Positions 8,778 through 18,045 of a DNA stretch of 64,000 nucleotides are shown piece after piece. Location: NCBI RefSeq assembly GCF_047973035.1, contig NZ_JBKEBF010000035.1:1-64000 (forward strand). The letters are read 5' to 3'. Position numbers and translations under genes: made by a program. The DNA comes from Oleidesulfovibrio sp047973035. Its GTDB lineage: Bacteria; Desulfobacterota; Desulfovibrionia; Desulfovibrionales; Desulfovibrionaceae. How positions within the stretch are numbered: position 1 is the first letter of the stretch; each line of letters begins with the position of its first letter. The notes under the pieces are model-generated. The model was not told the origin of the DNA. It made no database searches and worked only from the letters and a program-made list of their open reading frames with translations.

Positions 8778-11542
8778 GTATGTCTGCCGCTTGGGATTGG
8801 GCCAGCGCCAAATGGTGGAAGTTCGACTTCCACAATCACACTCCGGCATCGGACGATTATGGGAAAGGCCCCGACCAGGCCCAGCATAAACAGATCTCCC
8901 ATAAGGATTGGCTGCTCAACTACATGCGGCAAGGCATCGATTGTGTCGCGGTGACGGATCACAATTCTGGTGCCTGGATTGATCCACTCAAGCAGGCACT
9001 CCAGGAGCTGGCATCCGAAGGTCATCCGGATTATCGACCCCTCTACCTCTTCCCCGGCGTTGAGATTACCGTTCAGGGAAATATCCATATCCTGGCCATT
9101 TTCGGCCCAAACAAGACCACCTCGGATATCGATTCGCTGCTCGGTGCGGTGAGGTATCGCGCCACCAAGGGAAAGAGCGACGGCTGTTCTGAATGCTCCG
9201 CTGTTGAAGTGATTGACGAAATTGCAAGGTCAGGAGGGCTTGCAATACCTGCTCATGTCGATCAGGCCAACGGACTTTTTACGGTTTGTACCGGCAACAC
9301 ACTGGAGCAGGTGCTCGACAACAAGTGTGTATTTGCCATGGAGGTCACGGACCTTGCTCAGGCAAAACCGCAGCTTTACATCGGCAAGAATTTGAATTGG
9401 GCGGAGGTTCTTGGAACCGATTCCCATCATCCGTCCGGTACCGGCGGTCAACGCTACCCTGGGAGCCATTTCACCTGGGTAAAAATGTCGGAGCCATCCT
9501 ATGACGGATTACGGCTGGCGCTCATTGATGGGGCTCTCTCCCTAAAGCGGTCGGACCGCTTCACTGGTGACCCCAATACCCATGGACAACTCGCCATCGA
9601 AAGCATCGTGGTTGACGATGCGAAGTACCTGGGCCGAGGGCAATCCTTTTCCTGCCAACTGAACCCCTGGCTCAACACCATCATTGGTGGACGAGGCACA
9701 GGGAAATCGACTTCGTTGGAGTTCCTGCGGATTGCTCTCAAACGGAAGGGAGAAATCCCCAAGAGCCTTGAAAAGGAATTTACCAAATACAGTCAAACGT
9801 CGAGCGACCGCCAGGATGAAGGGCTGCTAAAAGATGCCACGAAAATCACTGTCGGCTTCCGAAAAGACGGTGGCCGCTTTCGAATCACCTGGTCTAACGC
9901 CGACAACAGGCACGCCATAGAGGAAGAGACCGCTCCCGGAACCTGGAGCGCTTCCGAGGGAGACATAGCACAACGATTTCCTGTCAGGATTTACAGCCAG
10001 AAGCAGATTTTCGAGCTGGCGAAGCATCCCCAGGCGCTCTTGCAGGTTGTCGATGATGCCCCGGCGGTCAATCATCGTGATTGGCAACTTGAGTGGGAGG
10101 AACTGGTTTCCAAATATCTCTCGATTCGCGCCCAGGAGCGTGAAGTTCAGGCCGGACTTCAGGAAGAATCGGTAATCAAAGGTCAGCTTGAGGACGTCAA
10201 ACGCAAGCTTGAGGTTTTTGAAAAGGCGGGCCACGCGGATGTCCTTAAGGCTTACCAGCTCAGACAGAACCAGAGCAAGGCTATCGACTCCTGGGAAAAG
10301 AACTGGGAAGGTTCCGCCGAACAGGTCCGGGATGTTTCAGGAAGCCTGTTGCCACCAGAATTGGATTCACAGCATTTCGACGTTGGGAATGCGGATGATA
10401 AAGAGCTGATCGACGCTGCAGCGGGCATTCGTGCGACGTTTGAAAAACTCCAGAATGAGATGAATTCAATCGCGCAGCGGATTGATGATGCGAAGAGCGC
10501 GTGGAATCAAGCGCGGCCCAGTCTGGAAATATCGAAGAAAATCACAACGGCGAACCAGGAATACACCGACCTCCTTGGTCAGCTCAGCGCAGCAGGTGCG
10601 GGCGATCCTTCCGCATATGGTGTTCTGGTTAAGCAGCGGCAAGATCTCGAGGAGAAGCTCAAGGGGTTCAACAAAAAGAGAGAAACTCTTGCGCAGCATC
10701 AGAAGAGCGCGGAAGAGTGCTTGGCCAAGCTCCATGAGCATCGGGCCAAGATAACCAAGCTTCGCGAGGACTTTCTCAAGGATACTCTCGTCGGCAATTC
10801 ATATGTACAGATCAATGTCATTCCGTTTGGAAACAAGATCACGGTTGAGGAAGAGTTCCGTAACCTGATCGACCGGGGCAATGGCGGCTTTGACCGCGAC
10901 ATCGGCGTGGTCGATGGGGATGAGGGCCTGCTGGCTACACTGACGCAGAATTCTTCCAAAACCATGGAAGAAAAAATTGCGGCATTGAAATCATCGCTGC
11001 TTGCCATCCATGCGAACGATACAACGGCCGTGACGGCAGCCAAAGATCGACGTTTTGTCTCCCATATCCAGGGACTGACTCCCGAGCAAATAGATCGAAT
11101 TCGCTGCTGGTTTCCCGATGACTCCCTGGACGTCAGATACAGCCTCAAAGACGGTGAGAGCTTCAAACCCGTAGCGCAAGGATCGCCGGGGCAAAAAACG
11201 GCCGCGCTCCTGGCCTTTATCCTTTCGTATGGCAATGAGCCTCTCGTGCTTGATCAGCCAGAAGACGATCTCGACAACCACTTGATCTATGACCTGATCG
11301 TGACGCAACTGCGGGAGATTAAACAGAAACGACAGGTGCTGGTGGTTACGCATAACGCCAACATCGTCGTGAATGGTGATGCGGAAAACGTCATCGCCCT
11401 GGATGTGAGGTCTGGGCAGACCCGAATCGTGACACAGGGTGGACTCCAGGAGCCTTCCATCCGGGATGAGATATGCCGTGTGATGGAAGGCGGCAAAGAG
11501 GCCTTTGATCAGCGATACAAACGAATCAATGCAGGACGATAA
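8774..11542 (+). CDS. TrlF-family protein: N-terminal PHP phosphoesterase plus SMC-like AAA ATPase
   Basis: Start ATG at 8774 follows GGGAGGGG and overlaps the pglXI stop (ATGA). Residues 1-230 are a PHP domain with a complete set of metal ligands: DFHNHT near 17, TDHNS near 62, GVEIT near 98, PAHVD near 160 and TDSHHP near 216. Then comes Walker A GGRGTGKST at 305-313, a long coiled-coil middle, a signature-like SPGQKTAAL and a Walker B/D-loop region with LVLDQPEDDLDN, then VVTHNANIV, as in ABC/SMC-type ATPases. About 922 aa. PHP domains usually hydrolyse phosphodiesters, so an ATP-gated nuclease is the natural guess. It is not a core type 3 BREX gene but is wired into the operon by the overlap with pglXI and a 14-base gap to brxHII. 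Confidence 0.85.
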   Translation: MSMSAAWDWASAKWWKFDFHNHTPASDDYGKGPDQAQHKQISHKDWLLNYMRQGIDCVAVTDHNSGAWIDPLKQALQELASEGHPDYRPLYLFPGVEITVQGNIHILAIFGPNKTTSDIDSLLGAVRYRATKGKSDGCSECSAVEVIDEIARSGGLAIPAHVDQANGLFTVCTGNTLEQVLDNKCVFAMEVTDLAQAKPQLYIGKNLNWAEVLGTDSHHPSGTGGQRYPGSHFTWVKMSEPSYDGLRLALIDGALSLKRSDRFTGDPNTHGQLAIESIVVDDAKYLGRGQSFSCQLNPWLNTIIGGRGTGKSTSLEFLRIALKRKGEIPKSLEKEFTKYSQTSSDRQDEGLLKDATKITVGFRKDGGRFRITWSNADNRHAIEEETAPGTWSASEGDIAQRFPVRIYSQKQIFELAKHPQALLQVVDDAPAVNHRDWQLEWEELVSKYLSIRAQEREVQAGLQEESVIKGQLEDVKRKLEVFEKAGHADVLKAYQLRQNQSKAIDSWEKNWEGSAEQVRDVSGSLLPPELDSQHFDVGNADDKELIDAAAGIRATFEKLQNEMNSIAQRIDDAKSAWNQARPSLEISKKITTANQEYTDLLGQLSAAGAGDPSAYGVLVKQRQDLEEKLKGFNKKRETLAQHQKSAEECLAKLHEHRAKITKLREDFLKDTLVGNSYVQINVIPFGNKITVEEEFRNLIDRGNGGFDRDIGVVDGDEGLLATLTQNSSKTMEEKIAALKSSLLAIHANDTTAVTAAKDRRFVSHIQGLTPEQIDRIRCWFPDDSLDVRYSLKDGESFKPVAQGSPGQKTAALLAFILSYGNEPLVLDQPEDDLDNHLIYDLIVTQLREIKQKRQVLVVTHNANIVVNGDAENVIALDVRSGQTRIVTQGGLQEPSIRDEICRVMEGGKEAFDQRYKRINAGR

Positions 11543-11556
11543 GGACTTTGGCTGGA

Positions 11557-14463
11557 ATGGCATCGAGCGAAAACATATGGCAATACAGCACCGTTCATAA
11601 CAGCGCCTGCAAGGTCATCGAAGAACAGACCTTGTGGGGGCAGACGGTGTGCCGCATCTGGTTGCCGAATCAGGACGCGGTGGTGCGCGTGCCCCGCTCC
11701 GCTTTGCGGCCGCTGAGTGCCGACCTGCGGCCAGAGATTGAAGCCGGACGCATTGCCTATGTGGCCGCCGCAGCCAAGGTGGCCGAGGTGCTCGAAGGCT
11801 CTACCAGCGCCACCGACGGCCATGTATTGCTGGCTCCCATGGAGTCCAACGTCATTCCACTGCCGCACCAGATCCACGCCTTGTCACGGGCCATCTCCGG
11901 CGACCGCGTGCGCTACCTGCTGGCCGACGAGGTGGGCCTCGGTAAGACCATCGAGGCCGGTCTGGTCATGCGCGAGCTCAAGCTGCGCGGGCTGGTTCGG
12001 CGAATTCTGGTCGTCTCTCCCAAAGGCATCGCCACCCAGTGGGTGGCGGAAATGCAGACGCACTTCAACGAGCAGTTCCAGCTCGTGCTGGGAGACGACA
12101 CCGGCACCTTGCAGCGCCTGGCTACAGGCGCGGACCACCGGAACTCAGCCTGGTCGATGTTCGATCAGGTCATCGTCTCCCTGGATTCGGTCAAGCCCAT
12201 GGACAAACGGCGCGGTTGGACCGCTGAGCGCGTTGCAGAATACAACCGCAGCCGGTTCGAAGATCTGATCACCGCTGGTTGGGATCTGGTGGTGGTGGAC
12301 GAAGCGCACCGCTTGGGCGGCAGCACCGATCAGGTCGCCCGCTACAAACTCGGCAAGGGGCTGGCGGAGGCCGCGCCCTATGTGCTGCTCCTTTCGGCTA
12401 CGCCCCACCAGGGGAAGACCGATGCCTTCCATCGCCTGATGAACCTGCTGGATGACGACGCCTTTCCAGACATGGATAGCGTCTCCCGCGAGCGGGTGGC
12501 TCCGTATGTCATCCGTACCGAGAAGCGCAAGGCCATCGATGCCGACGGCAAGCCGCTCTTCAAACCCCGGCGGACGCAGATGGCCCCGGTGGCCTGGGAG
12601 AGCCGTCATCACCTGCAGCAGCTCCTCTACGAGGCAGTGACCGACTATGTGCGCGAGGGCTACAACCAGGCCCTGCGCGAGAAGAAGCGCCATATCGGCT
12701 TTTTGATGATCCTGATGCAGCGTCTGGTGGTCTCCAGCACCCGGGCGATCCGCACCACGCTGGAACGGCGACTCGCCGCACTCAAGGAAGGCGAACAGCA
12801 GGCCAGCCTGCGGCTGGCGGAGCTGGAAAACGGTACGGAGGGATCGGAAAGCCCAGACGATGAAATGGCCGAACTCTACGACATGGACGGCCAGGAGCTG
12901 CTCGATGAGCTGCTGAAATCTCATGTGTCGGCTCTGCAGAGCGAAGGCAGCCATGTAGAGACCCTGCTCGATGCGGCGGTTCGCTGCGAACAAGCGGGTC
13001 CGGACGCCAAGGCCGAGGCGTTGATCGAGTGGGTCTACGAACTGCAAGCCGAGGAAAACGAACCGGACCTTAAGGTGTTGATCTTCACCGAGTTCGTGCC
13101 GACCCAGCAGATGCTGAAAGAGTTTCTGGAAGCCCGTGGCATCTCGGTCGTCACCCTGAACGGCTCCATGGATATGGAGGAACGCAAGCAGGCTCAGGAC
13201 GCCTTCCGCAAATCGCACCGCGTGCTGGTTTCCACCGATGCGGGCGGTGAGGGTCTGAACCTGCAGTTTGCCCATGTCATCATCAACTACGACATCCCCT
13301 GGAACCCGATGCGGCTGGAACAGCGGATCGGCCGCGTGGATCGTATCGGGCAGCCCAAGAAGGTACGGGCAATCAACTTCGTGTTTGAGGACTCGGTCGA
13401 GTTCCGCGTCCGCGAAGTGTTGGAGCAGAAGCTCTCGGTAATCTTCGACGAGTTCGGCATCGACAAGACTGGCGACGTGCTCGACTCCGCCCAGGCCGGT
13501 GAGCTGTTTGAGGATGTGTTCGCCTCGGCCATCCTCAATCCTGACGGCATCGAAACCTCCGTCGATCACACGGTGGCCCGGCTTCGCGATGAGATTCAGC
13601 AGGTGCGCGAGGCCTCCGCCATCTATGGCATCTCCGAAGAGCCGGACGTGCAGGCGGCTGAGCGTCTGCGTTCTCATCCGCTGCCCCACTGGGTGGAACG
13701 GATGACGGTGGGCTATCTCAACTCTCACGGCGGCGCGGCCAGCCGCAAGCGCTCCTGGTGGGATCTGAATTGGCCAGACGGCCAGGAACATCGCAAGGCC
13801 GTGTTCAACGCCCGGGAAGCGGATCGTCTGACCGACGCGACCCTGCTCAATCTTGAAAACAGCCGTGTCCGTGGGCTCGCTTTGAACCTGCCGCAGATCG
13901 CGGCTGGCCAGCCATTGCCTTGCGTAAGCGTGAGTGGGTTGCCAGCCAGCATCTCCGGACTCTGGGGGCTCTTTGAGATACGCCTTCAGGCCGGGATGCA
14001 CCAGAAGACACAGCTCCTGCGCATTCCCATGGTGCGGCGTGGCTATGTCAGTGTGTTCCTGAGCGAGGAAGGCAAACTGTTTCTGCCCACGGCCCGGCAT
14101 ATCTGGGATGCGCTGCAGACAGCGGAAGCCCAGGTGCAGGCCACCCTCGGCCAGGACGAATCCATCATCGCCCATGAACGGTTGCAGGAAGCGGCCGAGC
14201 AGGCCGGACAGGAGCTGTTCGACGCATTACAGCAGGCGCATCTCGCCTCTGTGGCTCGCGAGGAGGAACGTGGCATCGTTTCCTTTGCCTCGCGCCGCAA
14301 GGCCATCGAGCGGGTTGGATTGCCGGAGGTACGGCAATTCAGGTTGTCCCGTTGCGATGCGGACGAATCCGAGTGGCGGCATGAACTGCAATCGGCGCGG
14401 CAGATCGTGCCGGAAATCCGGCCGCTGCTGATGCTGCGGATTATCAAAGGAGGCGCTCAATGA
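11557..14463 (+). CDS. brxHII: BREX type 3 helicase BrxHII (SNF2/SF2 family)
   Basis: 968 aa from the ATG at 11557; a TTG at 11548 is possible but lies only 2 bases from the AAGGA. Superfamily 2 motifs in order: Walker A DEVGLGKT (124-131), DEAH (248-251), SATPH soon after, then a C-terminal RecA lobe with STDAGGEGLNLQ and QRIGRVDRIGQ (589-599), typical of SNF2-type and DISARM/BREX helicases. BrxHII is the helicase specific to type 3 BREX; it is presumed to translocate on DNA during restriction of phage replication. Its stop overlaps the pglZ start by four bases. Confidence 0.92.
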   Translation: MASSENIWQYSTVHNSACKVIEEQTLWGQTVCRIWLPNQDAVVRVPRSALRPLSADLRPEIEAGRIAYVAAAAKVAEVLEGSTSATDGHVLLAPMESNVIPLPHQIHALSRAISGDRVRYLLADEVGLGKTIEAGLVMRELKLRGLVRRILVVSPKGIATQWVAEMQTHFNEQFQLVLGDDTGTLQRLATGADHRNSAWSMFDQVIVSLDSVKPMDKRRGWTAERVAEYNRSRFEDLITAGWDLVVVDEAHRLGGSTDQVARYKLGKGLAEAAPYVLLLSATPHQGKTDAFHRLMNLLDDDAFPDMDSVSRERVAPYVIRTEKRKAIDADGKPLFKPRRTQMAPVAWESRHHLQQLLYEAVTDYVREGYNQALREKKRHIGFLMILMQRLVVSSTRAIRTTLERRLAALKEGEQQASLRLAELENGTEGSESPDDEMAELYDMDGQELLDELLKSHVSALQSEGSHVETLLDAAVRCEQAGPDAKAEALIEWVYELQAEENEPDLKVLIFTEFVPTQQMLKEFLEARGISVVTLNGSMDMEERKQAQDAFRKSHRVLVSTDAGGEGLNLQFAHVIINYDIPWNPMRLEQRIGRVDRIGQPKKVRAINFVFEDSVEFRVREVLEQKLSVIFDEFGIDKTGDVLDSAQAGELFEDVFASAILNPDGIETSVDHTVARLRDEIQQVREASAIYGISEEPDVQAAERLRSHPLPHWVERMTVGYLNSHGGAASRKRSWWDLNWPDGQEHRKAVFNAREADRLTDATLLNLENSRVRGLALNLPQIAAGQPLPCVSVSGLPASISGLWGLFEIRLQAGMHQKTQLLRIPMVRRGYVSVFLSEEGKLFLPTARHIWDALQTAEAQVQATLGQDESIIAHERLQEAAEQAGQELFDALQQAHLASVAREEERGIVSFASRRKAIERVGLPEVRQFRLSRCDADESEWRHELQSARQIVPEIRPLLMLRIIKGGAQ

Positions 14464-16454
14464 GTAGTTGGCGAGACGCCATCCTGAACGACTTTGTACC
14501 CAACGTCAGCAAGCTGACCCTGGTCGCGGACCCGGATTGCCTGCTGACCGAGGAGAAACTGGCATTGGAGCTTCGCGGGCGCGGTTTCGACCTGATCGAG
14601 TTCAGTGACCCGGTCGAATTCAGATACGCCTATGAATCCAAGTACCGCTCGATCTGGGACCGGGGGGAGCACACCGATCTGGTGGTGGTCCTTCGCTTGC
14701 AGAATGCGGAGCTGGAGTCCCTGCCATACGATCTGCTCCAGGCGGGCCGCAAGCTTTCATTCAACCTGGGGGATCTCTTTCCCCATCTGAGCTACCCGGT
14801 CATCGAGAAGCTCGACCGGAGCCTGCTGGACGCGCTATTCGAGGCCCAGCGCAAGTCGCCGCCGGATCGCATGGGCGACAACGCCACCAAGGATTTCATT
14901 CTCCGTCATGTGTTCGGCATTGCGGCGGAACTGATCGCCAACGAGGTGGAGCTGCTTCGCGCCTTGCTCCGTCTGCACTACGGCAAGCTCCAAATCCCGC
15001 TGATGCTGGCCGAGCGGCTCATCCAGGTTCTCAAAGGGCATGATGGATTCAAGGCTTGGCCGCTCTCTGAAATCGTTCCGGACGATGAGGCCTTTTTCGC
15101 CTTTTTGCAGGAACGCTGGCCGCTCTTTCTTTCCCGGCTCGGTGGCACAAATCAGGTGCGGGAAGATTCTCCGGAATACGGCCTCAAGTATCCCGGCCCT
15201 GACCGCCTGCCGTTCGACCATCAGGACATCAAGGTCTACATCGACAACCTGTTCCTGGAGGGGAAACTCACCCCGGTCGAGGCCACAGATATTGAAGTGG
15301 ATGCCGGGTCCTGGGTCCGTAGCGGCATCGCCACCTCCGGCACGGACAATGACGCGCTTCGGATTTCCCGCCTGTTTGACCTTGTCGAAAAGGAGCTGCC
15401 CACTGCGGAAGCACGTTACTCGGACTGGACCGCCTTTGCATTGAAATGGGCCGAACTTTCTTCGCTGGTTCACTGCGGCAACAGCACCGAGTATCAGACC
15501 CGGCTCAGGGAAATCGGCGATGCACTGAACTCGACCTTCGCCGGTTGGCTGACGGACCACTACTCCAGTCTGATCAACCTGCCGCCGACCAATCCAGCCA
15601 TGCTGCACCATGTGCCGCGCCGCCTGGCAAGGGACATTGAGGACTCCGGTAGCAGCCGTGCCGCGCTGATCGTAGTTGACGGCCTGGCCTTGGACCAGTG
15701 GGTGACCATTCGCCAGCTTCTGCAAAAGCAAGATGCCAATCTTGTCATGCGGGAATCCGCGACCTTCGCCTGGATTCCGACGCTGACCTCGGTATCGCGG
15801 CAGTCGATCTTCTCGGGCAAGCCGCCGCTCTATTTCCCGTCATCCATTAACTCGACCAACAGCGAAGAGAAGCTCTGGAAGCAGTTCTGGGAAGGCCATG
15901 GTCTGTCTCGGCTCGATGTCGCCTACCAGCGTGGCCTTGGCGACGGTGATGCTGCGGGCGTCCTCGACTCCGCAATCCACCCCGGGAAAACCAAGGTGGT
16001 GGGGCTGGTCGTGGATAAAGTGGACAAGATCATGCACGGTATGCAACTCGGTTCGGCCGGGATGCACAACCAGATCAAGCAGTGGTGCCATGCCGGATTT
16101 CTTTCAGTGATGGTCGGCCAACTGCTGGATTACGGCTATGAGGTCTGGCTGACGGCCGATCACGGCAACATCCAATGCGACGGTAAAGGCCGCCCATCTG
16201 AAGGGGTGATTGCCGAAACTCGCGGCGAGCGTGTTCGTGTCTATCCCACGCCGGAACTCCGCGCTCAGGTGGCTGGGGCCTTTCCGTTTGCCCACGAGTG
16301 GCAGCCGGTCGGGTTGCCCGCAGATTATTTCCCCCTGGTGGCCGGTGGCCGCGACGCATTCGTAAACCCGGGAGATGCCATCGTAGGTCACGGCGGTGTA
16401 GCCATCGAAGAAGTCATCGTGCCCCTTGTGAAGTTTGAAAGGAGAACACGGTGA
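14460..16454 (+). CDS. pglZ: BREX alkaline-phosphatase superfamily protein PglZ
   Basis: 664 aa. The C-terminal half carries the alkaline phosphatase-like metal sites: IVVDGLALDQW around Asp407, SINSTNSEE-like serine/threonine segment downstream, and LTADHGN with Asp567-His568; a late GHGGV supplies another His. PglZ is the signature protein of all BREX types and is essential for defence; its substrate is unknown. The start ATG overlaps the brxHII stop (ATGA at 14460) and the stop overlaps the start of brxA, so expression is tightly coupled. Full length, no break. Confidence 0.95.
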   Translation: MSSWRDAILNDFVPNVSKLTLVADPDCLLTEEKLALELRGRGFDLIEFSDPVEFRYAYESKYRSIWDRGEHTDLVVVLRLQNAELESLPYDLLQAGRKLSFNLGDLFPHLSYPVIEKLDRSLLDALFEAQRKSPPDRMGDNATKDFILRHVFGIAAELIANEVELLRALLRLHYGKLQIPLMLAERLIQVLKGHDGFKAWPLSEIVPDDEAFFAFLQERWPLFLSRLGGTNQVREDSPEYGLKYPGPDRLPFDHQDIKVYIDNLFLEGKLTPVEATDIEVDAGSWVRSGIATSGTDNDALRISRLFDLVEKELPTAEARYSDWTAFALKWAELSSLVHCGNSTEYQTRLREIGDALNSTFAGWLTDHYSSLINLPPTNPAMLHHVPRRLARDIEDSGSSRAALIVVDGLALDQWVTIRQLLQKQDANLVMRESATFAWIPTLTSVSRQSIFSGKPPLYFPSSINSTNSEEKLWKQFWEGHGLSRLDVAYQRGLGDGDAAGVLDSAIHPGKTKVVGLVVDKVDKIMHGMQLGSAGMHNQIKQWCHAGFLSVMVGQLLDYGYEVWLTADHGNIQCDGKGRPSEGVIAETRGERVRVYPTPELRAQVAGAFPFAHEWQPVGLPADYFPLVAGGRDAFVNPGDAIVGHGGVAIEEVIVPLVKFERRTR

Positions 16455-17209
16455 TGGGCAAAAGACATGAAGCCATCGGCATCAAGCAGGCGATCCGTTT
16501 CGAGTGGATGCAGAAGGCAGCCAATCTGCTGCTGGCAGGACTCGACGCCAAAACCATCCGCCAGGAGCTGCACGAGTTCCTCGCGGACAGAAAAGGCAAT
16601 GGCTCAGAGGGCGAACGAAGCGATCAGACCCGGACCTTTGTCGTCAACAACCTGATGAAGATCTGGGTCTCTCCTGACCCCGAGCTGATTCCATTCCGGG
16701 ATGCCTCGCTGGCGTTTCTGCGGGAAAACCCGTCCATGGCCCTGGCGGTTCACTGGGGGATGATCTCGGCGGTCTATCCGTTCTGGTTCAACGTGGCCCG
16801 CCAGACCGGCCGTTTGCTGGCCTTGCAGGATCAGGTGACTCAGACCCAGATCATCAACCGCCTGAAGGAACAGTACGGCGACCGGCAAACCGTCAGCCGC
16901 TATGCCCGGTTCGTCATCCGCTCCTTTGTCGCCTGGGGAGCCCTGAAGGATTCCGAGGCCAAAGGCTGCTATGAGAAAGCCGCTCCGGTGAGCATTGCCG
17001 AGCCAAACCTGGCCATCCTGATGTTCGAATCCGCACTCCTGGCCACCCCGGAGGCCAAGGGCGCATTGGGGCTGCTCCTGAACAACCCGGCATTCTTCCC
17101 ATTTCAGCTCCCCGTGATGACCGGTGATTTTGTATCCCAACGCAGCGACCGGATCGACGTGGTTCGCTATGGACTGGACGATGAGCTGTTGAAATTGAAG
17201 GGCAACTAA
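16454..17209 (+). CDS. brxA: BREX protein BrxA (DUF1819 family)
   Basis: 251 aa, the usual size of DUF1819 proteins, small all-helical proteins with DNA-binding properties found in type 1 and type 3 BREX. Seen here: a basic N-terminus, the segment RTFVVNNLMKIW, and a C-terminal DVVRYGLDDELL, which resembles BrxA family ends. ATG at 16454 shares its A with the pglZ stop; a GTG three bases earlier is an alternative start. SD GGAG at 16441-16444. Being last in the operon matches the known type 3 gene order brxF-brxC-pglXI-brxHII-pglZ-brxA. Confidence 0.88.
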   Translation: MGKRHEAIGIKQAIRFEWMQKAANLLLAGLDAKTIRQELHEFLADRKGNGSEGERSDQTRTFVVNNLMKIWVSPDPELIPFRDASLAFLRENPSMALAVHWGMISAVYPFWFNVARQTGRLLALQDQVTQTQIINRLKEQYGDRQTVSRYARFVIRSFVAWGALKDSEAKGCYEKAAPVSIAEPNLAILMFESALLATPEAKGALGLLLNNPAFFPFQLPVMTGDFVSQRSDRIDVVRYGLDDELLKLKGN

Positions 17210-17227
17210 ATCAGGGATGGGACGTGA

Positions 17228-18045
17228 ATGCCTTGGACTTCGGAACACACTAAATGGCTGGTTGACACCGGCGAACGACTGAAGACCGCCGACGGCAAGG
17301 AGGTCGAGGTCTGGGAGTTTCGTCATGAGAACGACGAGGCAGTGCTCTCGGCCTGGGCGAAACACTTCCGGAATCATTACTGCTTTGACAGCGAGATTGA
17401 TTATTGGCGCAGAGGGTACAAGTGCTCTCGTGGAGAGTATCTCAACACCATAAAGTTCCCGGACCCAAAAGATGCGCCAGGACCCAGTATCCGCGCTGGC
17501 GATTTTGGAGAAGTGCTGGTTGCCGATTTTCTTGAATACCTGCTTGGCTACTGGGTTCCACGCACTCGCTATGGTGACAAACCATCCGGAACGAGTCGAC
17601 AAAAGGCAGTGACATCATCGGCTTCCATATCGTCAAGGATGGCAAAGCCTCTTCGAAGGATAGACTGGCGATCTTTGAAGCGAAGGCGCAATTCTCAGGG
17701 AAAAAGGCGAAGGCGAGACTTCAAGATGCTGTGGATGGCTCAGCAAAAGACATCGCACGGAAGGCGGAGTCTTTGAATGCGATCAAGCAAAGGCTGCACG
17801 GTCGGAATGAGCTCGATGATGCCGAAAAAATTGAGCGCTTCCAGAACGAAGTGGATCACCCATACAAGGAGGTTTATGGAGCTGTCGCGCTCTTTGAGAA
17901 TCCGCTTTTTGACGGCCACCTGACATCCTCGACCGATGCCTCCTCTCATCCGCATTCAGGTGACCTTGCGTTAGTGGTCATCAAAGGGGATCAGATGATG
18001 GCACTCGTCCACGAGCTCTACAGGAGGGCTGCGGATGAGGCCTGA
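17228..18045 (+). pseudogene. hamA: Hachiman nuclease HamA (DUF1837), interrupted by a frameshift
   Basis: Frame one (from ATG 17228) encodes 118 sensible residues up to TRYGDK and then turns into basic nonsense. From 17584 the frame one base over continues as IRNESTKGSDIIGFHIVKDG and runs to the stop at 18045, giving a joined product of about 272 aa, normal for HamA. The lost base lies at 17582-17584 (two Cs where a codon is needed). The catalytic-looking Asp (17611) of GSDIIGF and the E-A-K (17677-17685) of the PD-(D/E)XK nuclease are downstream of the break. No slippery run is visible, so a real mutation or a sequencing error is likelier than programmed frameshifting. It begins 18 bases after brxA and overlaps hamB by 11 bases. 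Confidence 0.85.

Noticed and set aside
12145..14175. A 676-codon minus-strand frame inside brxHII
   Set aside because: Same GC-driven artefact; brxHII carries a full helicase motif set on the plus strand.
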